Below, in pieces: positions 40,640 through 51,800 of a DNA stretch of 64,000 bases. A program made the position numbers and the translations under genes. The notes below the pieces were generated by a model. That model worked only from the letters and a program-made list of their open reading frames with translations, made no database searches and was not told the origin of the DNA. Every line of letters starts with the position of its first letter. Within the stretch, counting starts at the first letter, position 1. The DNA is from Streptomyces cavernae (lineage in GTDB: Bacteria; Actinomycetota; Actinomycetes; Streptomycetales; Streptomycetaceae), in the NCBI RefSeq assembly GCF_004023625.1, contig NZ_ML137710.1, positions 1 to 64,000 of the forward strand, given 5' to 3'.

Positions 40640-41200
40640 TCAGAATCCCAACTTCCAAAGCTGGTTCCCGCCGCCGTTGCAGCCCAGTGTGTAGACCTCT
40701 CGATTGCGGTTGCTGTCCAGGCACGCACCGCTTCCATAGGGCCTGAGCTGGACTTTGTCCCAGCTCGTTCCGACCGCCAGCCACCGCTGGTCATTGTCCC
40801 CGCCGTTGCAGGGGAGGGTGGAAACGTCCAGCTGCCGGCTCAGACAAAGTCCGGTCGCCTTGTCTTGAATCATGACAATGTCATTGCCGTCGCGGCCCTG
40901 GTAAAGGATGTTCCAGGTCTGGTAGTCGTTTCGTGAGTCGCAAGGATTCGTGTAGACCTGGCCTCTGCCGCCCTCGTCGCCGGGGCCACTGTCCAGGCAG
41001 AGCCCCGTCTCCCAGTTTCGCAGAAGGTTGGGTCCGACGTATGCGGCCGCCGGGCTCGCACTGATGGCCGCGAACCCCAACGACATAGCCAGAGTGAGGC
41101 CCGCTGCCCATCCGCGGCGCGCGAAACGCTCCAGAGCGCGAGGCGAGGCCGACGCCGACGCGCTGTCCTCCCCAGCTTTCTTCATATCAAGTATTGCCAC
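40640..41200 (-). CDS. Secreted ricin-type beta-trefoil lectin-like protein
   Basis: 186 residues from GTG 41200, which has GGAAGGTG upstream. A long signal peptide (ALERFARRGWAAGLTLAMSLGFA, cleaved near AAA) precedes a beta-trefoil: QTW and QRW/QLW motifs occur three times (DYQTWNI, DQRWLAV, NQLWKLG) with the repeated C-L-D/S sugar-site pattern (GLCLDSG, GLCLSRQ, GACLDSN). Six Cys suggest three disulphides. It probably binds galactose or xylose; no catalytic domain is attached. Confidence 0.88.
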   Translation of the reverse strand: MAILDMKKAGEDSASASASPRALERFARRGWAAGLTLAMSLGFAAISASPAAAYVGPNLLRNWETGLCLDSGPGDEGGRGQVYTNPCDSRNDYQTWNILYQGRDGNDIVMIQDKATGLCLSRQLDVSTLPCNGGDNDQRWLAVGTSWDKVQLRPYGSGACLDSNRNREVYTLGCNGGGNQLWKLGF

Positions 41201-41728
41201 TTGTTCACCTTCCAGAAGCGCAGAAGCGCAGAAGCAGAGCGACCAGTCCTGACAACTCGCGTCGCATGCCTACCTGTTGAGAGTCAGTCAGTGCAGACAT
41301 CGCTCTCGCTCCGGGGCACCTGAGGAAGCGGGTCATCGCGAAGTTGCTGGTCCTCACCGCAGAAGTCGAATCGGTCGACGTCTATACGCGTCAGCGGTGG
41401 GTCGGGTTGCCTGGCTGAAGCAGATCTTTCGATCGCTGACGTCCGTCCCACGGTGGCCACGCAGGACCACACGAACTCGGCCTTGCGCAGGAAGTGGTGG
41501 ATCGGGGGGCCGCTGTGGCAGCCGCAGGGGCGCCCGCAGCAGGCGGACGCGGCGAGGGCCGCCACCCCGGGTACGGGATGACGGCCCTCGCTGTGGCGAG
41601 CCGCAGGTCAGAAGAAGATGCGCCGAACAGGCCGAACAGCGGGAACTCGCGGGAGTCCCGACAGTCCTGCGAATCGCCGACCTGCGAATCGTTGTCTTCC
41701 GAATCGCCGTCCTGCGGACTGCCCGCCG
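41201..41728. other. Gap between lectin and serC genes
   Basis: AGAAGCGC is repeated three times at 41213-41236 beside the lectin start. A hairpin GCGAGGGCCG (41552-41561) / CGGCCCTCGC (41582-41591) may terminate serC. A minus-strand frame at 41284-41565 encodes a Cys-rich 93-residue product (CCGRPCGCHSGPPIHHFLRK) from GTG 41565 without a ribosome site; coding is possible but unproven. Confidence 0.4.
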
Positions 41729-42856
<1,128 letters not shown>

Positions 42857-42937
42857 CTAGCTCTTTTGCGAAACCTCGTGGAAACGTCGTCCGTCGGGTG
42901 AGACGCGCTGCCGTGCGGCGGGGGCGAGCGAACCCGC

Positions 42938-43340
42938 CTAGCCGAGGCGCACCGGCAGCTCGAACAGGTCGTTCTGCGTGACCACCGGCTTGTTGCGGAG
43001 CTCCGAGGCCGGGACCGCCAGGTCCAGGGACGGGAAGCGGGCGTAGAGGGCCGGAAGGGCCACCGCCGCCTCCAGGCGGGACAGCGCCGCGCCGGGGCAC
43101 ACATGCGGGCCGTGCCCGAAGGAGATGTGGCGGTTCCTGCTCTCGCGGGTGATGTCGAAGGCCCCGGCCGTCGGACCGTGGGCCGGTGAGCAGCGCACGG
43201 GCCTCGGCGTGGTGCGTGACCGCCCACACCGGGACTCCGCCCGGTAGCTCCACCGCGGAGAGCGGTCCCGCCTCCCGTAGCTTCGTGGTCTCACCCTCGA
43301 GGTCGGAGACGAACGGGTCCAGGGCGATACGGGTCGTCAT
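42938..43340 (-). pseudogene. Cytochrome P450 (CYP154-like) with large internal deletion
   Basis: The N-terminal 55 codons (MTTRIALDPFVSDLEGETTK ... THHAEARALLTGPR, 43176-43340) and the heme-binding C-terminus (SFGHGPHVCPGAALSRLEAA ... LPVRLG, 42938 to about 43170) are joined out of frame near 43170. About 270-290 residues are missing, including the I helix and ExxR. The remaining pieces look like the P450 that normally accompanies a CYP157 in conservons (CYP154 type). Not functional. Confidence 0.85.
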
Positions 43341-43375
43341 ACGGGGCTGCCTCCAAAGGCCGGGTCAACGGGCGT

Positions 43376-43640
43376 CACGGTGCGATGGCGCGGTGGTGCT
43401 GTGGTGCGGTGGCGCGGCGGTAGGGCACGGCGCTTCTGTGCGACACGGTGCTTCTGCGCGGCGCGGTGAGTCAGTGCGCACGGTGTTCTGTGCGGCACGA
43501 TGCGTCTGCGCGGCACGATGCGTCTGTGCGGCACGATGCGTCAGCGCGACACGACGCGTCTGCGCGGCACGATGCGTCTGTGCGCACGATGCGTCTGTGC
43601 GCACGGTGCGCATACGCGGCACAGTCCGTCGGTGCGACGC
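43376..43640. repeat. 18-bp minisatellite between the two P450 genes
   Basis: About seven clear copies of CGCGGCACGATGCGTCTG, each 18 bp, at 43490-43600, flanked on both sides by degenerate copies that reach from about 43376 to 43640. It fills the space between the collapsed and intact P450 genes. Multiple of three, but no continuous frame on either strand looks coding. Confidence 0.8.
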
Positions 43641-43649
43641 GTCAGTGCG

Positions 43650-44867
43650 TCAAAGCACGGGCGGGACGGGGGTGAAGCGCACGGGCAGCGCGGACAGGCC
43701 CCGCAGCCACGGGGAGGGGCGGCGGGTGAGGGTGTCGGCCGGGACCGCCAGGTCGATGTCGGGCAGCCGGTCCAGCACGACCTCGATCCCCGTACGGGCG
43801 ATGACCTCGGCGATCTCCTGCGCCGGGAACGGGCAGCGGTGCTCGCCGTGCCCGAAGGAGAAGTGCGCGTTGTTGCCTCCGGTCAGCGCGGAGCCGTCGA
43901 TGCGCACCTGGGGGTCGGAGTTCGCGCCCTGCAGACCGAGCAGCAGCAGATCGCCCGCCTTGACGACGCGGCCGCCGAGCCGGGTGTCCTGCGCAGCCCA
44001 GCGCCCGGCCACGTTCTGCGTGGGCGTGTCCTCCCACAGCACCTCGTTCATGGCCTCGGCGACGCTGTGCCGGCCGCCGAAGAGCGAGGCCGCGAAACGG
44101 TCGTCGGTGAGCATCAGCCGCAGCGTGTTGCCGATCCAGTCGGCGGTGGGCTGGTGGCCCGCGGCCATCATCACCATCAGGTCCTGGATGATCTCCTCGT
44201 CGGTGAAACCGGAGGGGTCCTGGACCATTCGGGAGACCACGTCGTCGGCCGGGTTCGCCGCACGGTCCGCGAGCAGCCGGGTCATGGACGTGACCAGGTG
44301 GGTCTGGCCCGCGATGGCCCGCTCACGTCCGTCGATCATGTCGTTGAGCGCGGTGACCAGCGCCGGACCGTTCTCGTCGGGGAAGCCGTAGAAGTGCGCG
44401 AGGACGCGTACCGGCAGCAGCATCGCGTAGTCCGCGACGATGTCCGTCTCGCCCTTCACGCACACCGCGTCGATCAGTTCGTCCGCGAACTTCTCCGCGT
44501 ACCTGCGCAGTTCGACGGAGTCGACGGCCCCCAGCGCGTCGCCGACCATCGCGGCGCGTTGCCGGTGGCGCTCCCCGACCGTGTAGAGGATGGAGGGCTG
44601 CTTGCGGCCGATCATCGGCAGCAGCGGCCAGTCGTCGGGGACGCGGTCCCACTGGTTCCACAGGTCCGAGTCCCGGCTGAACAGCACCGGGTCGCCGGTG
44701 ACCTGGTGCAGCTCCCGGTAGCCGAGCACCAGCCACGCCGGTATGCCGCCGTCGAGCAGCACGGGGGCCACGGGGCCGGACTCGCGCCTGAGCTCCCGGT
44801 ACAGCTCGGTGGGGTCGGACTGGAACCGGGGCCCGCTCAGGGGCACGGGTGCGGGTGCGGGGGTCAC
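43650..44867 (-). CDS. CYP157-like cytochrome P450 of the conservon (CvnE)
   Basis: 405 residues from GTG 44867, overlapping the stop of cvnD (GTGA). The heme site is FGHGEHRCPFPAQEIAEVIA and the I-helix MMAAGHQPTADWIGN. In the K helix the usual ExxR reads MNEVLWEDTP (E-V-L-W), so the Arg is missing. Lack of ExxR is described for the CYP157 family of Streptomyces conservons. The product may be a catalytically unusual or non-catalytic P450. It forms an operon with cvnA-D; its CYP154-type partner is a pseudogene. Confidence 0.88.
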   Translation of the reverse strand: MTPAPAPVPLSGPRFQSDPTELYRELRRESGPVAPVLLDGGIPAWLVLGYRELHQVTGDPVLFSRDSDLWNQWDRVPDDWPLLPMIGRKQPSILYTVGERHRQRAAMVGDALGAVDSVELRRYAEKFADELIDAVCVKGETDIVADYAMLLPVRVLAHFYGFPDENGPALVTALNDMIDGRERAIAGQTHLVTSMTRLLADRAANPADDVVSRMVQDPSGFTDEEIIQDLMVMMAAGHQPTADWIGNTLRLMLTDDRFAASLFGGRHSVAEAMNEVLWEDTPTQNVAGRWAAQDTRLGGRVVKAGDLLLLGLQGANSDPQVRIDGSALTGGNNAHFSFGHGEHRCPFPAQEIAEVIARTGIEVVLDRLPDIDLAVPADTLTRRPSPWLRGLSALPVRFTPVPPVL

Positions 44868-45601
44868 AGGGCCGGCTCCGGTGGTCTCGGGGCGTACAGG
44901 GTCTTCAGGTGCTCGACCAGCGTGATCAGCACCTGCTTGCTCGACGCGCGGGAGCGGGCGTCGCAGTCGATCAGTGGGACCCGCGGATCGAGGTCGAGCG
45001 CATCGCGGATCTGCTCGGGGGTGTGCGCCGGGCCGCCGAAGTCGTTTCGGGCCACGATGAACGGGGTGCCGTGGTGCTCCAGGCGGTCGATGGCGTACCA
45101 GGAGTCGTCGATCCGGCGGGTGTCGACGAGGACGACCGCGCCGAGCGTGCCGGAGAACAGCCGGTCGCACAGGAACCAGAAGCGCTCCTGGCCGGGTGCG
45201 CCGAAGAGGTAGAGGGCGTTGTGCTCGTCGAGCGAGATCCGGCCGAAGTCGAAGGCGACGGTGGTGGCGGACTTGCCCGTGACCCCGGTGAGGTCGTCGA
45301 CGACCGCGCCGGCCTGGGCCATCGCCTCCTCGGTGTTCGGCGGACGTATCTCGCTCACCGAGCGGACCAGGGTGGTCTTGCCGACACCGAAGCCGCCGAC
45401 GACCACGATCTTCAGGCCGTTGTCGGCGTCCGTCCTCAGCGTCCGAAGGGGACCGGAGGCAACGTCTTCCGCGGGGTCCTCGGAGGTGGCGGGGCTTTCG
45501 GAGGCCGCGGCGTGGCTATGGGAGGCAGCGGGGCCTTGGGGGGCAGCGGGGCTTTCGGCCGGGCTTTCGGAGGCGGCGGGGTCAGAGGTTACGGAGTCCA
45601 A
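44864..45601 (-). CDS. cvnD: Conservon G-protein-like ATP/GTP-binding protein
   Basis: 245 residues. The P-loop is VVVGGFGVGKTTLVRSVSEI, the switch-like region DFGRISL and the NKxD-like position NDFGG is altered, as in CvnD proteins related to small Ras-like GTPases. The first 50 residues are a Ser/Ala/Pro-rich variable tail. Start TTG 45601 is inferred from frame and overlaps cvnC by 20 bases. It should associate with CvnB and CvnC at the membrane sensor. Confidence 0.88.
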   Translation of the reverse strand: MDSVTSDPAASESPAESPAAPQGPAASHSHAAASESPATSEDPAEDVASGPLRTLRTDADNGLKIVVVGGFGVGKTTLVRSVSEIRPPNTEEAMAQAGAVVDDLTGVTGKSATTVAFDFGRISLDEHNALYLFGAPGQERFWFLCDRLFSGTLGAVVLVDTRRIDDSWYAIDRLEHHGTPFIVARNDFGGPAHTPEQIRDALDLDPRVPLIDCDARSRASSKQVLITLVEHLKTLYAPRPPEPAL

Positions 45602-45938
45602 CGAGCACCTGCTCCAGCATGTCGGGGTCGAGAAGGCTCTGGGCGGTGGCCGTCCGCGGATGGCGGGCGCTGATCCGGCCCGCCGCCAGCAGATCGGTGA
45701 GCAGGACCCGGGTGATGCCGACCGGCAGCCGCAGCTCCGCGGCGAGCTCCACGACCGCGGTGGGCGCTTCGCACAGCCGCAGGATCGTGGCGTGCTCGGA
45801 CTGCATGCCGGGTGCCGGTCCGGACTCGGCCACGACGAGCGTCACCAGGTCGAAGGGGGCGTCGGGACCGGCTTTCGTACGCCCTCCGGTGAGGGTGTAG
45901 AGCCGGTCGGGCGCGTCGTCGCGGCCGGGACGGCTCAT
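45582..45938 (-). CDS. cvnC: Conservon DUF742 protein
   Basis: 118 residues, starts ATG 45938 overlapping the cvnB stop (ATGA). A winged-helix-like DUF742: RLYTLTGGRTKAGPDAPFDLVTLV, ILRLCEAPTAVVELAAELRLPVGITRVLLTDLLAAGRI. The family is always found in conservons and interacts with CvnA, B and D. Confidence 0.92.
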   Translation of the reverse strand: MSRPGRDDAPDRLYTLTGGRTKAGPDAPFDLVTLVVAESGPAPGMQSEHATILRLCEAPTAVVELAAELRLPVGITRVLLTDLLAAGRISARHPRTATAQSLLDPDMLEQVLVGLRNL

Positions 45939-46345
45939 GAGGTCCGAGGCTCTGCGACCAGGTGCTCGCCCAGCTGCTCCACGAGTTCGCTCATGTTGTG
46001 CCCGACGAGACCTGCGTCGGCGTCCTCCGCGGCGATCAGCGCGAGGTGCGCGCCCGCTCCGGCCTCGACGATGAACAGCACCCCGCCGTAGAACTCGGCC
46101 ATCGCGGAGCGCACCCCACCGGTGCCGTCGCCGAACTCCACGGACGCGCCGTGCGACAGCGACTGGATGCCGGCCGCGATCGCGGCCAGCTGGTCGGCCT
46201 GGTCCACGGAGAGCTGCGGCGTACGGCAGAGCTTCAGTCCGTCCCGGGACAGCACGAGCGCGTGCCGGGCCCCGGGGGTGCGCTCCAGCAGGCTCTCCAG
46301 CAACCAGGTGAGCTTCTCGTCGGCGGTCGCCGGGGTGCCGGTCAT
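45935..46345 (-). CDS. cvnB: Conservon roadblock/LC7 protein
   Basis: 136 residues with a roadblock/LC7 domain (LTWLLESLLERTPGARHALVLSRDGLKLC, IQSLSHGASVEFG, FIVEAGAGAHLALIAAED), a regulatory dimerisation module for small GTPases. ATG 46345 overlaps the end of cvnA (ATGA). Confidence 0.93.
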   Translation of the reverse strand: MTGTPATADEKLTWLLESLLERTPGARHALVLSRDGLKLCRTPQLSVDQADQLAAIAAGIQSLSHGASVEFGDGTGGVRSAMAEFYGGVLFIVEAGAGAHLALIAAEDADAGLVGHNMSELVEQLGEHLVAEPRTS

Positions 46346-48600
46346 GAGGTGGAGTCGCCTTCCGAGTGGACGGGGATGGAGGTGCCGGACAGCGGGGTGG
46401 CCGGCCGGGCAGTGGCCGGCGGAGGAGTGGCCGGCAGGGGCACGGGGGTGTCGCCCGTCTCCGTGGGGCCGAAGGCGTCGGCCAGACGTGTCGAGTACAC
46501 GGTGGCCGCGGAGTCGGTCGGGTCGAGGGCACGGATCTGGAGCCTGCTCGCGGGGCCGACGCTCTCTTGCGCGGGGGCGATGGGTGTGGTGGCTGTCGTG
46601 GGTGTGGTGGCTGTCGTGGGTGTCGTGGTCTTGGCGGCGGCGGGGGAGGCGGGCGCGGCGGAGCCTCGTACCGCCTGGCGGAAGGTGCTGAAGCGGGAGG
46701 CGCGCAGATGGGCGTCGCAGGGCTCCGGCGGCTTGGGTGCGGCCGGGGGCTTCGCGTGGGCCCGGGCGCGTTCCGCCGCCGCGAGGGTGCTGCCCCGGCG
46801 GCGCTTGGGCAGACCCGGCGGAGGAGCGGCCTCGCCGAAGGCCCTGTCGGTGGCCTTGTCGATGGTCTTGTCCGTGGCCGTTTCGGTGGCCTTTTCGGTG
46901 GTGGCAGACCCGCGGACGGTGGCGGCTCCGGATGCCTCGCCGGTCGCGGGTGCCTCGCCGGGCGCGGATGCCTCGTCGGTCGCCGATGCCCTGCCGGTCG
47001 GTTCGTGGCTGGGTATCGGTTCGTGGCCCGGTATCGGTTCGGGGGCGGGCTGGTCGGCCGGGTGGACGGTCCCCGGCGGCAGGTCGATGACGTAGGGACG
47101 GGTCCGTACGGTCTGCGCGACGCCTTGCGTGTCCCCCGTGCCCTTGCCCGCTTCGGACCGTGCCGGGAGGGACACGGGCTCGGCGGAGTCGCCGTCGTAC
47201 GCCTCGGCCGCCGTCCGAGGACCGGACTTCGTGGCGGACATTGTGTCGGGCGTCGCGGGCGTCGCGGATGTCGTGGGCGTCGCGGATGTCGTGGTGGGCG
47301 TCGTGGTGGAGGCCGAGTTGGGGACCGAGACGGACGCAGCGGCGGACGTGTCCGCGAGGGACGTCGGGCGGGGTGCGTCCGGGCGGGCCAGCAGGTCCTG
47401 CGGGATCAGTATCAGCACGCCCGTGCCACCGCGCGCCGACGGCCGGAACGACACCTTGAGCCCGTACTTCCGCGCCAGCCGGCCGACCACCGCCAGTCCC
47501 AGCCGGGTACCGGAGAGCCCGCTGAGCCCGCCCGCGTCACCGCTCACCGCCCGTTCGGCGCGGCGCAGTTGCGCCTCGCCCATGACGAGTCCGCTGTCCT
47601 CCACGGACACGATGACGCCGGCGGGCACCTCCTCGACGTAGACGTGCACTTCGGCGGTCGGCGGGGAGAACTTCGCGGCGTTGTCGAGGACTTCGGCCAA
47701 CGCGTGCATCACGGCCTCGGCCGCGTGCCCGGCGATGGCCGCCTCGCTGGCCGAGTGCAGACGCACCCGCTGGTAGCCGCCGATGCGGCCCATGGCGCCG
47801 CGCAGGATGGACTCCATGACGATCGGCCTGGCCCAGCGGCGACCGGAGCGCGCGCCGGCCAGTACGGCGACGGAGTCGGCGAGCCGTCCGGCCTGCGCGG
47901 TGCGGTGGTCGAGGTGCAGCAGGTCGGCGAGCACGTCCTCGTCGGAGTGGCGCTCCTCCATCGCGCGCAGGTCGGCGAGGGTGCCGGTGGCGAGCGCCTG
48001 CAGTCGCCCCGCGGCGTTGGCGGTGGCGGCGATCGCGGCGTCGCGCTCACCGGAGAACCGGCGTGCGTCCCGCGCCAGTCGGGCGTTCTCCTCGACGAGT
48101 CGGGCGCGCTCGTCGTCGAGTCGGGCGCGCTCGTCGTCGAGTTCGGCGGTCAGCCGGGTCCGTTCGGCGTCGAGTTCGGTGGTGAGCCGGGTGCGCTCCG
48201 CGTCGAGTTCGGCGGTCAGCCGGGACCGCTCCTGCGCCAGCTCCGAGGTCAGCCGGCCGTTCTCCCGGATGACTTCGGACCTCAGGCGGTCGCGCTCCTG
48301 GGCGAACTCCTCGGCGAGCCGCGCCCGTTCCCGTACCAGTCGCCCGGCGTCCTGGGACACGGCGTCAAGGCGCCGTTCGAGCAGCTGTTTCGCCATGAGG
48401 GCACGGGCTGCGACGGCGACCGCGAGACACAGCAGCAACGCGGTCGCGCCGGTGGCCCACGCCACCGTCGCCCGTGCGTCCCGGGGCGCCGCGGCGACGG
48501 CGCCGGCCGAGGCGGACGCGGTCAGCAGGGCGGTGAGCAGGGGAGCGAGTGCGTAGGAACGCAGTGTGGGCCGTTCGCCAGCGAGGGTGGGCGCGGTCAT
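46342..48600 (-). CDS. cvnA: Conservon membrane sensor with histidine-kinase-like ATPase domain
   Basis: 752 residues from ATG 48600. Two membrane segments (SYALAPLLTALLTASASAGAV and VAWATGATALLLCLAVAVAARAL) precede a long coiled coil built from near repeats of LTAELDAERTRLT (about 110-190). The kinase-like part follows: dimerisation helices, then the ATP domain with HALAEVLDNAAKFSPP (N box), VEDSGLVMGEAQL and GLSGTRLGLAVVGRLARKYG (G2). The last 300 residues are low-complexity Thr/Pro/Ala. There is no response regulator; CvnB-D act with it. Confidence 0.92.
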   Translation of the reverse strand: MTAPTLAGERPTLRSYALAPLLTALLTASASAGAVAAAPRDARATVAWATGATALLLCLAVAVAARALMAKQLLERRLDAVSQDAGRLVRERARLAEEFAQERDRLRSEVIRENGRLTSELAQERSRLTAELDAERTRLTTELDAERTRLTAELDDERARLDDERARLVEENARLARDARRFSGERDAAIAATANAAGRLQALATGTLADLRAMEERHSDEDVLADLLHLDHRTAQAGRLADSVAVLAGARSGRRWARPIVMESILRGAMGRIGGYQRVRLHSASEAAIAGHAAEAVMHALAEVLDNAAKFSPPTAEVHVYVEEVPAGVIVSVEDSGLVMGEAQLRRAERAVSGDAGGLSGLSGTRLGLAVVGRLARKYGLKVSFRPSARGGTGVLILIPQDLLARPDAPRPTSLADTSAAASVSVPNSASTTTPTTTSATPTTSATPATPDTMSATKSGPRTAAEAYDGDSAEPVSLPARSEAGKGTGDTQGVAQTVRTRPYVIDLPPGTVHPADQPAPEPIPGHEPIPSHEPTGRASATDEASAPGEAPATGEASGAATVRGSATTEKATETATDKTIDKATDRAFGEAAPPPGLPKRRRGSTLAAAERARAHAKPPAAPKPPEPCDAHLRASRFSTFRQAVRGSAAPASPAAAKTTTPTTATTPTTATTPIAPAQESVGPASRLQIRALDPTDSAATVYSTRLADAFGPTETGDTPVPLPATPPPATARPATPLSGTSIPVHSEGDSTS

Positions 48601-48811
48601 GAATCGTGTCCTCGGTTGCGACCTGGACGGGAGACGACACTCGAACTGCAAGTGGCCGTCACTATAGGAGAGTTCGTGATCGGTTTGGGAAGGATCTGAC
48701 TCCGTATTTGGAGATCAGACGCAAAGGACGACTGAGTAAGCGCGTTCTGGGCAGGCTCCGTGGATCCTCGCGTGCCCGAGCAGGATCCGTGGGGAGGGGC
48801 ATGCTGGGACC

Positions 48812-51800
48812 ATGACGGGTACGACGGGCGGCAACGGCACTGCGGGAGCGAAGGGCTCCTCTGAACCCACCGGCTCCATCGGTTCCATGGACACCTCAGG
48901 CACCTCAGGCACCTCAGGCACCTCAAGCACTTCAGGCACCAGCCCCAAAGACACCAAACGAACCTCAGGCATCCCAAGCACCACCGGCACCAACCACGCC
49001 GCAGACACGGCGGCGCTGCGGGCGGCGCTGGTGGCCGCCGTCCGGGGCGAGGTGGACTTCTCCGTCACCGCGCGGGCCCTCACCACGATGGACGCGTCCA
49101 ACTACCGGCGCGTACCGCTGGGCGTGGTCGCGCCCCGGGACGCCGACGACGTGGCCGCGGTGCTCGAGGTGTGCCGGGCGAACGGTGTGCCGGTGGTGCC
49201 GCGGGGCGGCGGTACGTCGATCGCCGGGCAGGCGACCGGCACCGGGGTGGTACTGGACTTCACCCGGCACATGAACCGACTGACCTCCCTGGACCCCGAC
49301 GCCCGCACGGCCGTCGTCCAGCCCGGACTCGTCCTGGACCGCCTCCAGGAGGCGGCGGCACCGCACGGACTGCGCTTCGGCCCCGACCCCTCCACCCACA
49401 GCCGGTGCACGCTCGGCGGGATGATCGGCAACAACTCCTGCGGCTCGCACTCGGTGGCCTGGGGGACGACGGCCGACAACATCGCCGAGCTGTCCGTCGT
49501 CACCGCCCGGGGCGCCTCCCTGCAGCTGGGTCCCGGCTGGTCCGGCGCCCCCGACGGCCTGCGCGACCTCACGGACCGCGAACTGGGACTCCTGCGCACC
49601 GGCTTCCCCGAGCTGCCCCGCCGTATCTCCGGTTACGCACTGGACGCCCTGCTCCCCGAGAAGGGCGCCGACGTGGCGCGCGCCTTCTGCGGTTCCGAGG
49701 GCACCCTGGGCGTGCTCACCGAGGCGGTCGTACGCCTGGTCGAGGCACCGCGGGCGCGGGCGCTCGCCGTGCTGGGGCATCCCGACGAGAGCGCGGCGGC
49801 CGAGGCGGCGGCCGGGCTGCTGACCTACCAGCCGCTCACCGTGGAGGGCATGGCGGCCGACCTCGTCCCGCCCGGCACGGCCGGACTGCCCCGGGGCAGG
49901 GCGTGGCTCTTCGTGGAGACGGGCGGGGACACGACGGACGAGGCGCGCGAGCGGGCCGAGCGGATCGTCCGGGCCGCCGACGTCGTGGACGCCGTCGTCA
50001 TCACCGATCCCGTCGGACAGCGCGCCCTGTGGCGGATCCGTGAGGACGCGAGCGGGACGGCGACCCGGATGCCCGACGGCACGGAGGCCTGGCCCGGATG
50101 GGAGGACTGCGCGGTGCCGCCCGCCCGGCTCGGCGCCTATCTGCGGGACTTCCGGGGACTGCTCACCCAGCACGGTCTGCGCGGCACCCCGTACGGGCAC
50201 TTCGGCGACGGCTGCATCCACGTCCGTATCGACTTCGACCTGATCACCGGGGACGGGGTGCGCCGCTTCCGCCGTTTCTCCGAGGAACTCGCGGACCTGG
50301 TCGTGGCGCACGGCGGCTCCCTGTCGGGCGAGCACGGCGACGGGCAGGCGCGGGCGGAACTGCTGCCGAGGATGTACGGACCCGAACTGGTCCGCCTCTT
50401 CGAAGGGGTCAAGGCCGTCTGGGACCCGGACGACCTGCTGAACCCCGGGACCCTGGTACGGCCCGCACGGCTCGACGACAACCTGCGCTTCGACGTCCTG
50501 CCGCGCGAACCGGTGGATGTCGCCTTCGGGTATCCGCACGACGGCGGGGACTTCTCGGCGGCCGTGCGCAGGTGTGTGGGCGTCGCCAAGTGCCGCACCA
50601 CATCGGTGTCCTCCGGCGCGGTGATGTGCCCGTCCTTCCGGGCCACGGGCGAGGAGGAACACTCCACGCGGGGCCGGGCGCGGCTGCTGCACGAAATGCT
50701 CGCGGGCACGGTCGTGACGGACGGCTGGCGCTCGACGGAGGTCCGCGACGCCCTCGACCTCTGCCTGTCCTGCAAGGGCTGCCGCTCCGACTGCCCGGTG
50801 GGCGTCGACATGGCCACGTACAAGGCGGAGTTCCTCCACCACCACTACGCGGGCCGCCGCCGTCCGGCCGCGCACTACGCCCTGGGGTGGCTGCCCGTGT
50901 GGCTGCGCGCGGTGGCCGCCACCCGTACCGCGCGCCTGGTCAACACCTTCTCCTCCATGCGGTGGTCGGCGGGCGTCGCGCGACGGCTGGGCGGCATCGC
51001 GCCGGAGCGCGAGATCCCGCGGATCGCGAGCGAGCCGTTCAGCCGGTGGTGGTACGAGCGGCTGCGCCGCTGGGCGCTCGCCGTGCGTGAGGGCCGGCCC
51101 GATGCCCGGCCGGCGGGCGGTGACGGGCCCACCGTGACGCTGTGGCCGGACACCTTCACCGAGTACTTCTCGCCTTCGGTGGGCCGTGCCGCCGTCCAGG
51201 TGCTGGAGACGGTCGGCCTGCAGGTGGTACTGCCACCGACGTTCCGCTTCGAACGCAAGCCGCACGGCGGTTGGGGCGTCAACGTCTTCACCGCGCGCCG
51301 CGGCAGGGTCTGCTGCGGGCTGACGTACGTATCGACGGGCCAGCTCGACCGGGCCCGCGCGGTCATGCGCCGCACGCTCGACCTGATGGAGCCGTTGCTG
51401 GGCGAGCCGGTCGTGGTCCTGGAGCCCAGCTGCGCCGCGGCCCTGCGCACCGACCTGCCGGAACTGCTCCACGACGACCCGCGCGCGGCACGGCTCGCGG
51501 CCTCGGTGGTCACCTTCGCGGAGGCCCTGGAGCGGTACGCCCCGCACTGGGACCCACCGGCCGTCGACCGCCCGGTCGTGGGCCAGACCCACTGCCACCA
51601 GCACGCGGTCCTCGGCGACGCCCCCGACCGCCGACTGCGCGAACGCGCCGGACTGAACGGCGAGTTGGCCGGCGGCTGCTGCGGTCTCGCGGGCAACTTC
51701 GGCTTCGAGAAGGGCCACTACGAGGTGTCGAAGGCCTGCGCGGAGGAGCGGTTGCTGCCGGCCGTGCGCGGGGCGGCGGAGAACGCGGTGATTCTGGCGG

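Noticed and set aside
41284..41565. 93-codon Cys-rich ORF between the lectin and serC genes
   Set aside because: No ribosome site and no recognised family; kept only as a note in the gap entry.
43490..43600. 18-bp repeats resembling a CRISPR array
   Set aside because: No spacers; tandem copies only.
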